Assembly: GCA_035532075.1 (NCBI GenBank)
Contig: DATKRV010000061.1
Span: 1-31,987, forward strand
Source of the DNA: CAIVND01 sp035532075
GTDB taxonomy: Bacteria; Actinomycetota; Acidimicrobiia; Acidimicrobiales; Bog-793
DNA: 31,987 nt
Direction of reading: 5' to 3'
In this document: positions 1-7,570 of the stretch, piece by piece
How the letters are laid out: every line of letters starts with the position of its first letter
How positions within the stretch are numbered: the stretch's first letter is position 1
The notes under the pieces: generated by a model
What the model saw: only the letters and a program-made list of their open reading frames with translations
Databases searched by the model: none
Told to the model about the DNA's origin: nothing
Translations under genes and position numbers: made by a program

Positions 1-317
1 GTCAGAAAACCCGACAGCGCTGCCGAGGTATAACGGAGTCCGAGCGTCTGGAAGATATAGCCACCGCTCAGCGCGAGCCCAAGAATGGCCCCGTGCATCA
101 GGGTGCGCGACGAGAACCTTGACAGGGATCGTGGGCGCAAGAGGCAGAGGACGAGCGATGCGATCCAGAACCTCAGCGCGAGAAATCCCATGACGGGCAT
201 CGACCTGGTCACCTCTTTCACCAAAAGGAACGTCGAACCCCACGCGGCGGTGACAATGACGAGCAGCACAAGGCCCAGAATCTCGCGCCGCGAATGGACG
301 CGCACCTGCAAGCTCAT
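1..317 (-). CDS. EamA/DMT-family transporter, N-terminal part (runs off left edge)
   Basis: Reverse-strand reading from the ATG at 317-315 gives about 105 residues before the window edge. Residues near 20-30 contain the AWGSTFLLVKE signature typical of the first helix of EamA-domain (drug/metabolite transporter, RhaT-like) permeases. Further hydrophobic segments follow (GFLALRFWIASLVLCLL and GAILGLALSGGYIFQTLGL), and the TSAALSGFL stretch is also typical of the family. Known members are 10-helix inner-membrane exporters of amino acids or other metabolites; the substrate cannot be read from this fragment. A weak GGGG lies upstream of the ATG. The gene is divergent from the SRAP gene with about 100 bp between them. 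The family call is firm; the C-terminal two thirds are outside the window. Confidence 0.82.
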   Translation of the reverse strand, partial: MSLQVRVHSRREILGLVLLVIVTAAWGSTFLLVKEVTRSMPVMGFLALRFWIASLVLCLLRPRSLSRFSSRTLMHGAILGLALSGGYIFQTLGLRYTSAALSGFL

Positions 318-409
318 GTCGACCCCGTGACTGTGTCCTCGACTCGGATCCAGGATTGGCCCGTGCCACGCCATTCCAACAGCATTCAATTGCCATCGCT
401 GGCTCGGCC

Positions 410-421
410 TAACCTAGCGTT
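410..421 (+). promoter_or_regulatory. Possible -10 for a leaderless SRAP transcript
   Basis: TAACCT (410-415) fits the TANNNT -10 pattern and ends six bases before the ATG at 422, so transcription would begin at or near the start codon. No Shine-Dalgarno sequence is visible upstream of that ATG. A convincing -35 at normal spacing is not seen (TTGCCA at 390-395 is only 14 bases away), so this is tentative. Confidence 0.3.
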
Positions 422-1141
422 ATGTGTGGTCGATACGTACTGGCGACGCCGGTCGCCGAGCTCGCTGAGTACTTCTCTGCTCAGCTTCCACCGGGGCTCT
501 GGGAGAGCTTTCGTCCGTCTTGGAACATTCCCCCGACAACGAACATCATTGCACTGACCGCGGATAGCTCCGGCTCGCGCGACCTGGGACTTTTCAGATG
601 GGGACTCGTACCTAGATGGGCGAAGGACCTCTCCTTTGGCGCAAAGACGATCAATGCTCGAGTCGAAACGGTCGCGACGAAGCCTTCGTTTCGATCCGCT
701 TTCCACTCGCAACGATGCATTATCCCAGCCGATGGATATTTCGAATGGAAGACCACCGCTGGCGAGGTGAAGCAGCCGTACTACTTCACGAGCCACGATG
801 AATCTCCGCTTGCATTTGCAGGACTGTGGGAGCGCTATGAACTTCACACCAGAGCTGACGAAGCGACGAGATCGATCTCTACCTGTGCCATCATCACCAC
901 CGAGGCAGGCAAGGATGTGGAGACGATCCACAACCGAATGCCGGCAATCCTCGACGAGCCCGACACCTGGGGGCGCTGGCTCGACGGTGCTTTGAACGAC
1001 CGCGAGGAGCTGCTTGCGATGTGTCGACCTGCTCCGCCGGGCACGCTCAAGTCCCGACGGGTCGAGATATTGGTCAATAGCGTGAGAAACAACGGGCCCG
1101 AACTGATTGAGGAGCTTTTGGACCGCCCGAGTCTGTTCTGA
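422..1141 (+). CDS. yedK: SRAP-domain protein (YedK/HMCES family), abasic-site DNA-protein crosslink protein
   Basis: This 239-residue protein matches the usual SRAP length and carries all hallmark residues. It begins MCGRY, so Cys2 becomes the catalytic N-terminus after methionine removal. N35 lies in PSWNIPP, followed by WGLVPRWAKD (60-69), INARVET (77-83), E108 in DGYFEWK, and H170 in IHNRMPAIL. In the YedK/HMCES family Cys2 forms a thiazolidine crosslink with abasic sites in single-stranded DNA, shielding them from strand breakage; the Glu and His take part in crosslink formation and reversal. It acts in the cytoplasm on stalled replication intermediates. The gene stands alone, divergent from a transporter and convergent with the sedolisin gene. 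No LexA-type box was recognised upstream. The start is fixed by the need for Cys at position 2. Confidence 0.95.
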   Translation: MCGRYVLATPVAELAEYFSAQLPPGLWESFRPSWNIPPTTNIIALTADSSGSRDLGLFRWGLVPRWAKDLSFGAKTINARVETVATKPSFRSAFHSQRCIIPADGYFEWKTTAGEVKQPYYFTSHDESPLAFAGLWERYELHTRADEATRSISTCAIITTEAGKDVETIHNRMPAILDEPDTWGRWLDGALNDREELLAMCRPAPPGTLKSRRVEILVNSVRNNGPELIEELLDRPSLF

Positions 1142-1221
1142 ACAAATCATCGTTTCCGATGCGACGCACGAGCTGGTCTCTAGCGGATCATCCTCGACTC
1201 CGTAAAGGAGCTCCGCAAGGA

Positions 1222-4200
1222 TCAGCGGAGGGTGATCCCCCGTTCGGATTGTCCGGCGCGGGTCTCGATCACAACGCCCGCACCCGGTATTGCAATTGTG
1301 CGCGGCACCACAACCATCGCAACTTTGGGATCTCCGACCGGGACGGTTCCGCTCGATACAAATTGCGTCGCGCGGTACGAGCCGATCATGACTGCACGCG
1401 CACCGGCTAGGTCTGAGCCGAAGAGCGCCACCATTGAACTCTGGGATCCAACCACGGCGCTGAATGTGACATGCGAGATGAAGGGTCCGGCCCGACTGAA
1501 ATAGACATAGGTCGCCGTCGCCTCGTCAAAGGACGCGCACCGGCTCTCATTGCATGGTTCGATGACGAATGGGCCCGCTCTCGCGCGAGGAACGCGTACC
1601 AGAAACGAGGTGCTGCGGATCTTGCGGAGCGATCTCCCCGATACGGTCACGGAAAACGTCGGATTGAGTACGCTGACAAACCGGGCGCTGGTGACACCGA
1701 GAAATCCCGCGCCGATGACCTTCACGAAACGACCGCCGAGTGGGGTTCCACCGGACGATGAGAGTCGCGCCACCGAGGGGACTCCGAGGAAGGAAATACT
1801 CCTTGGCCTTGAAAGACCTGCCGCGCTCTGCACTGTCACCAGTTCCTTGGCCACTTGCCCGGCGCGGCGATGTAGCGCGGGCCCCTTGAGATCGATCTCG
1901 TTGTCAGAGATTGCGCTGAACTTGAGCTGTTGCGAGTCGATACGGTCCGGCGAGCCAAAGTTGACCCAGTCAAGCGTGTTCAGACTGAATCCGCGGCCGA
2001 TGATCCGGAGCATCGTCCGTCCCCCTTGTGGGAGATAGCTCGGCTCGATCGCGACAATCGACGGGGTAGGGGCGTAGTCATATTCGGTCGTAGCTGGCGC
2101 GACCTCGGTCGAGCCGCTCGTTGTGACCATCCCGAGCGGACTATAGGTAAGGCGCCCGGTCAGAACGGGGAGGATCGGTGCCCCGCTGCTCGTACCGTTC
2201 GCGTCCGAGACAACGACCTGCGTCTGACACAGCGTTGCCGGCGAATACCCTGGACCCGTCGCGCAAGAGCTCGCTCCAGTCTCTGGAGGCACGCTGGCAA
2301 CGAGGTGAAAGTCCGAGACGACGAGAATCGAGGTTGCCAGCTGGCCACCGATGATGACCGTAGGGGTTGCAGAGGAGAATCCGCTCCCATAGATCGAGAT
2401 TCTGTTCCCCCCTGCCTGGTTTCCCGCCGAAGGATTCACCCCACTGACAATCGGATCAGTGCCCGTTCCGGATACGCCGACATATTCAAAGACCATGCTC
2501 GAATTCGCGATCGAAGTTGCCGAACCGGCGGTCGTCGTCTGCGTCACGCTAACCGCCGCCGGACCAGCCGCCGAGAACGGCGGTGTCTCCGGTGTCGTCC
2601 GTGCCGGTGGACTCACGACCGAGATTGCTGTAGCGCCGACCGAGTTCACCAGCGCCACCACGCCGTTGAAGGTCACGGTGACTGCTGCGCCGGCCGCGAG
2701 GGGTTGGGAGAGCGAGATGGTGACAACCGTCCCACCGCCAAGGGGCCCGTAACCGGGCGAGATACCCATTGGAACGGGACGGGCAACGCTTGGCGAGAGA
2801 GACTGCGTGGCCTCGTTGCACAGTGTGCTCGCGAGCCCGGGCAAATCGCCGGGATTCGTCACGATCGGCGACCCGAGACCGCCGACCATGTTGTAGCCCG
2901 AAGATGCGCGATACCCAAGTCCCAACGAGAACGCGTCATTTGTCCCGACGGAAATCTCGTGGAAGTTCGTTGCATACGAGGTCGCTGCGGCCGCGTAGAG
3001 AAGCGGGGGCACAAAACCGAGATCCATGCCACCGGGGGATGAACCGAGTGAGGTGCACGCGGTGCCAGCCGACCCGGAGCCGGCAATCTCCGCGAGTACC
3101 GCCGCCCAGATCGGTGCAGCGGCCGATGTTCCGCCGATCGTCGTCCAACCGGCTCTGCCAAACGAGGCGGAGTAGACGGTCATGCCAAGGACGGAGTCCG
3201 CGGACGCGCTGACATCGGGAACCTGCCGACCGAGCGTCGTCGAGACCCCCGGAACACCAGAGCCCTGCTGCCATGAGGGGCTCGACCAGTTCACGCTCAC
3301 GCCTCCACCGCCCGATCCACCCTGGGATCCGTTGTTCCATGCAATCTCGTTGAGTGGGCCGAGAGGCTGAATATCGCTGCGCAGCGAGGTACCTCCGACA
3401 CCGAGCACATAGGGCTGGCTTGCGGGGTCGTCCACCGAAAGAAATGGAGCGACCGGACTATCACTGCCGAATGGAGTCGTCGCGCAGTCATCGGATCCGC
3501 TGTCCCCAGTCGCCGCGATGACCGTCTGGCCCTGCGCAGCTGCCTCTTCAAAGATGAAATTCTCCACCTGGCGAGCCCCGGGAGAGGTGGCATCAAACAG
3601 TTGCTCACACTCCCCCCAGCTCGTCGTGATCAGATTTGCGCTATCGGAACCGACAATGGTGTTGTAGGTGTCAAGCGTGCCGATCGTGGTGTTCGGTGCC
3701 TCGTAGACGTCGATTGTGGCTGCGGGCGCGAGTGCGCTGAGACTCTCGATATCAAGCACTGACTCCCCCGAACCTGATCCTCGATACGCGAAGCCATCTA
3801 TTGGAACGCGGTGAATCAGGTTGACATGGCTTTCGCCGAAATAGCAGCGATCGAACGTCGCGATGTCACTCTTGACGAATGGCTCAAGTTCAACCACCGC
3901 AATGGTCTGGCCAGCGGCAACATCATGCGCCGCGTAGAGCGGACTGATTCCATAAGCTGACGCGATCTGGCTCAACGTCCAGCCCCCGCTGAGATGCGCC
4001 GCCGCGGTCGCAGACGGGCACGCGCTAGGTCTAGCTCTTGTAAGGCCGACCGCGCCGGCGTCGAGATTCGCAGACGGACTCTTGCGAAGTCCGAGCATCG
4101 AATGGGCGACGGCGACATTGTTCAGACCAATGACGGCGCTGATGCCATTCGCGAATCTCGCCGGGAGGAGAGCGTTCGAGGTGAGTCGCCACCCGAGCCG

Positions 4201-4737
4201 TCCGTCTCCGAACCTGACGGTATCCAGACGTGCGCGCAGCGATGATGACAACAGCCCGACCGTGGCACTCGCGTGAAGCAGCAGGTGGTTCGAGGAGATT
4301 TTCCCGACCTTGAGTCCGAGCGCCGTGATTTCATGCGTGACACGAGCAATCGTGGATGCTGTCGGACCGAACCGCCTCGCGACCTCTGCCGGTGAAAGAA
4401 ACCGATGAAAGATCGGGGATCCCGGAATCGAGACCTCGCGAGCCGCGTTGGCGAGAGCGCCAGCGTGGGCGGGATTCATGGCAAAGGCGATCTGCAGCAG
4501 ATGCGATGGTGACAGAGGACCCAGTTGACGCGCGCCATGTGGCAATAGCGCAGGCCGTTCAATCACCGTCGTGCCCAAAGATTTTGCGGGGCCAGAGATC
4601 GATTCCAACCCGGAGGTCGCGTCGGTGCGTTGAACAACCTCCGAACAAATCGGTGGGGTGAGCCCAATCAAAACGACAATGAGAGGCACGAGAGCAACGC
4701 AGCCGAACCGACGCACTCGCATGGAATCAGCGGTCAC
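1222..4737 (-). CDS. Secreted S53 (sedolisin/kumamolisin) peptidase with C-terminal TIG-like repeats
   Basis: The protein has 1171 residues from the GTG at 4737; ATG at 4722 (Met6) gives a cleaner signal peptide, and neither has a clear ribosome site. Order of parts: a hydrophobic export signal (about 13-30), a pro-kumamolisin inhibitory propeptide (about 60-210, with FHRFLSPAEVARRFGP), a catalytic domain (about 240-640), then about five IPT/TIG-like beta-sandwich repeats (about 650-1171), each opening with motifs such as SPGYGPLGGG, NPSAGNQAGG, EPSYLPQGG and GGTPLGG. The sedolisin triad is visible as E325-x3-D329 and S538 in GGTSAAAP, with oxyanion Asp D412 in TGDSGSDD. Known S53 enzymes are acid-active endopeptidases that self-process. 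The calcium-site region (NFHEIS...SGYNMVGGLGSP) shows Glu and Asn where Asp is common. The length is about twice that of a plain kumamolisin. No C-terminal anchor is seen, so the product is probably secreted. Confidence 0.93.
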   Translation of the reverse strand: MTADSMRVRRFGCVALVPLIVVLIGLTPPICSEVVQRTDATSGLESISGPAKSLGTTVIERPALLPHGARQLGPLSPSHLLQIAFAMNPAHAGALANAAREVSIPGSPIFHRFLSPAEVARRFGPTASTIARVTHEITALGLKVGKISSNHLLLHASATVGLLSSSLRARLDTVRFGDGRLGWRLTSNALLPARFANGISAVIGLNNVAVAHSMLGLRKSPSANLDAGAVGLTRARPSACPSATAAAHLSGGWTLSQIASAYGISPLYAAHDVAAGQTIAVVELEPFVKSDIATFDRCYFGESHVNLIHRVPIDGFAYRGSGSGESVLDIESLSALAPAATIDVYEAPNTTIGTLDTYNTIVGSDSANLITTSWGECEQLFDATSPGARQVENFIFEEAAAQGQTVIAATGDSGSDDCATTPFGSDSPVAPFLSVDDPASQPYVLGVGGTSLRSDIQPLGPLNEIAWNNGSQGGSGGGGVSVNWSSPSWQQGSGVPGVSTTLGRQVPDVSASADSVLGMTVYSASFGRAGWTTIGGTSAAAPIWAAVLAEIAGSGSAGTACTSLGSSPGGMDLGFVPPLLYAAAATSYATNFHEISVGTNDAFSLGLGYRASSGYNMVGGLGSPIVTNPGDLPGLASTLCNEATQSLSPSVARPVPMGISPGYGPLGGGTVVTISLSQPLAAGAAVTVTFNGVVALVNSVGATAISVVSPPARTTPETPPFSAAGPAAVSVTQTTTAGSATSIANSSMVFEYVGVSGTGTDPIVSGVNPSAGNQAGGNRISIYGSGFSSATPTVIIGGQLATSILVVSDFHLVASVPPETGASSCATGPGYSPATLCQTQVVVSDANGTSSGAPILPVLTGRLTYSPLGMVTTSGSTEVAPATTEYDYAPTPSIVAIEPSYLPQGGRTMLRIIGRGFSLNTLDWVNFGSPDRIDSQQLKFSAISDNEIDLKGPALHRRAGQVAKELVTVQSAAGLSRPRSISFLGVPSVARLSSSGGTPLGGRFVKVIGAGFLGVTSARFVSVLNPTFSVTVSGRSLRKIRSTSFLVRVPRARAGPFVIEPCNESRCASFDEATATYVYFSRAGPFISHVTFSAVVGSQSSMVALFGSDLAGARAVMIGSYRATQFVSSGTVPVGDPKVAMVVVPRTIAIPGAGVVIETRAGQSERGITLR

Positions 4738-4973
4738 TCAATGCGACGTGCAACTCGGGTGCTCGACTGCGGGTGATCCATCGGGATGAACCATGCACGA
4801 TGATCTCCCTCCGGCACTCTCTGAGCGCTGACTCTCCCCGGCCGGATCACCATCTGTAGCGATTCACCATCAGTAGAGACTAGGCACTTCCACAGCAAAA
4901 CCGCGTTCGCCAGCCGTTGACAACCGCGCGCCACACCAGTATCGCAAGACTCGCCAACCCGCGTACCCGAGAG

Positions 4974-5828
4974 TCAGACCGATACCTGGGATTCGGCTGG
5001 AATCGAGACGAGATAGCCGCGCCGGCGACGGTATTTCATCGCAAACAACGAGGCAAAGACCGAAACGAGATAGAGAAGATAGACCCCCAGTTGGAGAGCC
5101 GTGGGATGGTCAGCGTAGCCAAAGAAGCTGTGGAAGATATCACCGGTTGAGGACGACTCGGAGAGAAAATGTGAGCTGTTCCAGAGCGGTGCGCGAAGGA
5201 ATGGGAGCCAACCGAGTTGCTGCATGTTTTCGACACTGTCTGCGACGAGCCCGGCCGCAAAAACCATCAGAAGCGAACCGACAACGTTGAACAATCTGCG
5301 CATATTGATCCGCCGGCCAAACCGAAAGATGGCAATCGACAGTGACAACCCCGCGATCAGCCCAACCAGTGCTCCCCAGATTGCACCGCGGGACCCGGCC
5401 GCGAAGACGATCGCAATGGTGAACACGGCAGTCTCGAGCCCCTCGCGTCCCACGGCCTGGAAGGCGAGCACCGAAAGACCAAGACGCTGTCGTGCGCTCA
5501 TCACGTGATCGACCTTGTCCGCCATCTCCGAGAAGAACGAGCGCGCGTGCCTGCGCATCCAAAAGGTCATGAACGTCAAGATGACCGCCGCAACGAGATA
5601 GGTGAAGGTCTCAAAGATTGTCTGGAAGGTTGTCCCGCTGTAGCGGCGGATCGTGAAATAGATTGCCACCGATCCCCCCAGCACGAACACAAACGCAGCG
5701 CCAACCCCGTAGAAGACATCCCGGAAGTATTCGCGCTTTCCCATGCGGTCGAGGATTGCAAGCAAGATCGAGACGACCATGCTTGCCTCGATCGACTCTC
5801 GCAAAAAAATCACGCCTACTGCAATCAC
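4974..5828 (-). CDS. FTR1-family high-affinity iron permease
   Basis: From the GTG at 5828 the product has 284 residues and about seven membrane helices. It carries the two diagnostic FTR1/EfeU motifs: R10-E-S-I-E14 in helix 1 and R128-E-G-L-E132 in helix 4. In yeast Ftr1p and E. coli EfeU these REXXE motifs bind iron during transport. The open frame continues upstream to 6170, but that extension crosses the operator/promoter and is not protein-like. The GTG at 5828 puts the first REXXE at the normal distance from the N-terminus and has GGAG ten bases upstream. No EfeO, EfeB or multicopper oxidase lies next door, so the partner that supplies oxidised iron is unknown. The promoter is covered by paired palindromes (5857-5899), so control by a dimeric metal-responsive repressor is likely. 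Confidence 0.92.
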   Translation of the reverse strand: MIAVGVIFLRESIEASMVVSILLAILDRMGKREYFRDVFYGVGAAFVFVLGGSVAIYFTIRRYSGTTFQTIFETFTYLVAAVILTFMTFWMRRHARSFFSEMADKVDHVMSARQRLGLSVLAFQAVGREGLETAVFTIAIVFAAGSRGAIWGALVGLIAGLSLSIAIFRFGRRINMRRLFNVVGSLLMVFAAGLVADSVENMQQLGWLPFLRAPLWNSSHFLSESSSTGDIFHSFFGYADHPTALQLGVYLLYLVSVFASLFAMKYRRRRGYLVSIPAESQVSV

Positions 5829-5853
5829 GCCTGGTCCGCTCCGGCTCAATCGA

Positions 5854-5882
5854 TGAATATCAGGTACACCTGATATTATCAA
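5854..5882 (-). promoter_or_regulatory. FTR1 promoter (-35 TTGATA, 17-bp spacer, -10 TATTCA)
   Basis: On the minus strand TTGATA (5882-5877) and TATTCA (5859-5854) are separated by exactly 17 bases, a standard housekeeping-sigma arrangement. The predicted transcription start near 5847 leaves a leader of about 20 bases before the GTG at 5828. The spacer is filled by palindrome O1. Confidence 0.6.
5857..5876. promoter_or_regulatory. Palindromic operator O1 in the FTR1 promoter spacer
   Basis: Perfect 9-bp arms ATATCAGGT and ACCTGATAT flank a central AC. It overlaps the -35/-10 spacer and touches the -10. A dimeric repressor bound here would block polymerase. The AGGT-N2-ACCT core resembles in style the metal-dependent DtxR-type sites but is not the canonical IdeR box; the regulator is not identified. 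Confidence 0.65.
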
Positions 5883-5883
5883 T

Positions 5884-5899
5884 TTCAGGTGTACCTGAA
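5884..5899. promoter_or_regulatory. Palindromic operator O2 upstream of the FTR1 -35
   Basis: Perfect 7-bp arms TTCAGGT and ACCTGAA flank a central GT. Its core is the reverse complement of O1's core (TCAGGT-N2-ACCTGA). The O1 and O2 centres are 25 bp apart, roughly two and a third helical turns. The pair suggests two repressor dimers on one promoter. Confidence 0.62.
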
Positions 5900-6184
5900 T
5901 AGAGCGGACGGCCTCTTTCTGCCGAGTCTGCCTGCCAAACAGCTGCCGCGCCCTTGCGAGGCCCCTGAAGCGCCTTGGTCCAAAACAGTTATCCCAGCTC
6001 AGCGTGCACGAAACCACGCATTTCACCGACCTGTGGGAGACAGGCAGAAAATCCTCGATGGATGCGTACGATTGCCGGTCCTTTTGGGCTAGCGTTTCAT
6101 GCTCGGTCAGCACGATCGTGACGTCGAAGACATCTCGGGCACTGGCCAGATCAAACCATATCCACAACAACTACCCACCGAACA

Positions 6185-6199
6185 GCCTGTGCCACAGGC
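6185..6199. promoter_or_regulatory. 15-bp palindrome upstream of the ectB-like gene
   Basis: Perfect 7-bp arms GCCTGTG and CACAGGC surround a single C. It lies 54 bp before the chosen GTG at 6254 (24 bp before the alternative at 6224), where a repressor site or leader hairpin would be expected. No -10/-35 pair was recognised around it. Confidence 0.4.
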
Positions 6200-6253
6200 G
6201 GTTCTACGGAGGCGATAGCAGCGGTGATCCACCGCACCGGCGAAAGGACGTAC

Positions 6254-7570
6254 GTGACGAACTCCATTGATGAGGCCGCCCCCCCTGATGTCAAGCGTGC
6301 ACAACACACGACCAGCGACATTTTCAATGAGCGAGAATCGGGCGTCCGTTCGTACTGTCGCTCGTTTCCCGCCACATTTTCCTCCGCAAAGGGCGCGTAT
6401 CTCACGGACGCCGACGGTCACTCGTATATCGATTTCCTCGCTGGCGCTGGTGCGCTCAACTACGGACACAACCACGACATCATCAAATCAGCGCTGGTTG
6501 ACTACATCACCCATGACGGACTGACCCATGGCCTTGATATGCATACGGTCGCCAAGCAGCACTTCCTCGAGACCTTTGACCGACTCATCCTGAGACCCCG
6601 CGGACTCGACTACAGAGTGCAGTTCACCGGCCCGACCGGAACGAACTCGGTTGAGGCGGCGCTCAAGATTGCCCGGAACGTCACTGGACGATCGGGCATC
6701 TTCTCATTCATGGGCGGGTACCACGGCGATAGCCTCGGCAGCCTTTCTGCGACCGCAAACCGCGCCCATCGCGCGGCAGCCGGCGTGCCACTTCACGATG
6801 TCACCTTTCTCCCCTTCCCGTCGGGAGTAATGAACGAGATCGATACCCTGACCTATCTGCGGAGCATTCTGCTCGACACGCACTCGGGAATTGAACTCCC
6901 GGCGGGCCTCATCGTCGAGACGATCCAGGCCGAAGGTGGCATCAATGTCGCACCGATAGCCTGGCTGCAAGAGCTCCGTACGATCTGTGACGACCATGGC
7001 ATCATCTTGATCATCGACGAGATCCAGACAGGGTGCGGGCGCACGGGCCCGTTCTTCTCGTTCGAGCGCGCGGGCATTGTCCCAGACATCGTTACGGTCT
7101 CAAAATCCATCAGTGGATACGGTCTGCCGATGTCGCTCACGCTTTTGAAGCCAGAACTCGACACGTGGCAGCCCGGGGAGCACACCGGCACCTTCAGGGG
7201 CAACCAACTGGCATTTGTCGCCGCAACCGTTGCAATGGAGCTCTTTGAGTCTGAAGAGATCTCGGAACAGGTTGCAAAGCACGCGAGAACGGTCGAATCC
7301 AGCCTCGAGCTGCTCAATGCAATCGACAAGCGCATCGAGATTCGCGGCGTCGGGATGCTCTGGGGAGTAGACACCGCGGCAATCGACCCAAATGGTGAGC
7401 TGGCACGAGAGATCTCCCAGCGCTGTTTCTCCGAGGGCTTGATCGTCGAACGCGTCGGACGAAACGACACCGTTTTGAAGGTTCTGCCACCGCTCAACAT
7501 TGACGAGGCGACGCTTGCGGCCGGGCTCGCGATTCTCACCGATGCAACGAGGGCATGTCTCAACCGATAG
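6254..7570 (+). CDS. Diaminobutyrate--2-oxoglutarate aminotransferase family (EctB-like), PLP class III
   Basis: The 438-residue product is EctB-like along its whole length: FNERESGVRSYCRSFP near the N-terminus, then GAGALNYGHN, THGLDM, RPRGLDYRVQF, GPTGTNSVEAALK, VETIQAEGGINVA, IIDEIQTGCGRTG and the PLP-lysine segment VSKSISGYGLP (Lys at 7103-7105). EctB converts aspartate semialdehyde plus glutamate to L-2,4-diaminobutyrate (DABA). In ectoine loci ectA and ectC are adjacent; neither is here. Instead the gene overlaps a PLP decarboxylase by 16 bp, which points to DABA decarboxylation to 1,3-diaminopropane rather than ectoine. The GTG at 6254 is chosen because AAGGA sits six bases upstream; an in-frame GTG at 6224 with GGAGG eleven bases upstream is also possible. 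Family is firm; the product's fate is inference. Confidence 0.88.
   Translation: MTNSIDEAAPPDVKRAQHTTSDIFNERESGVRSYCRSFPATFSSAKGAYLTDADGHSYIDFLAGAGALNYGHNHDIIKSALVDYITHDGLTHGLDMHTVAKQHFLETFDRLILRPRGLDYRVQFTGPTGTNSVEAALKIARNVTGRSGIFSFMGGYHGDSLGSLSATANRAHRAAAGVPLHDVTFLPFPSGVMNEIDTLTYLRSILLDTHSGIELPAGLIVETIQAEGGINVAPIAWLQELRTICDDHGIILIIDEIQTGCGRTGPFFSFERAGIVPDIVTVSKSISGYGLPMSLTLLKPELDTWQPGEHTGTFRGNQLAFVAATVAMELFESEEISEQVAKHARTVESSLELLNAIDKRIEIRGVGMLWGVDTAAIDPNGELAREISQRCFSEGLIVERVGRNDTVLKVLPPLNIDEATLAAGLAILTDATRACLNR

Larger units (their letters stand above)
5829..6253. other. Divergent intergenic region between FTR1 and the ectB-like gene
   Basis: This 425-bp stretch holds the FTR1 promoter with two palindromic operators at its left end and a separate 15-bp palindrome (6185-6199) near the ectB-like start. 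The middle (about 5905-6180) shows no convincing gene. Open frames there are extensions of neighbouring reading frames without recognisable protein character. Confidence 0.7.

Noticed and set aside
386..1150. 254-codon minus-strand open frame over the SRAP gene
   Set aside because: Antisense to a gene with all catalytic residues present; low-complexity, Arg-rich translation.
1211..1230. CTCCGC/GCGGAG hairpin near the end of the sedolisin gene
   Set aside because: A 6-bp stem with an 8-base loop overlapping the stop codon and no T-run; too weak to call a terminator.
1930..3042. 370-codon plus-strand open frame
   Set aside because: It lies wholly antisense to the sedolisin catalytic region, is very Arg-rich and has no recognisable domain; it is a by-product of codon bias in the opposite gene.
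5829..6170. N-terminal extension of the FTR1 frame
   Set aside because: It would translate through the promoter and both operators; the family begins just before the first REXXE.
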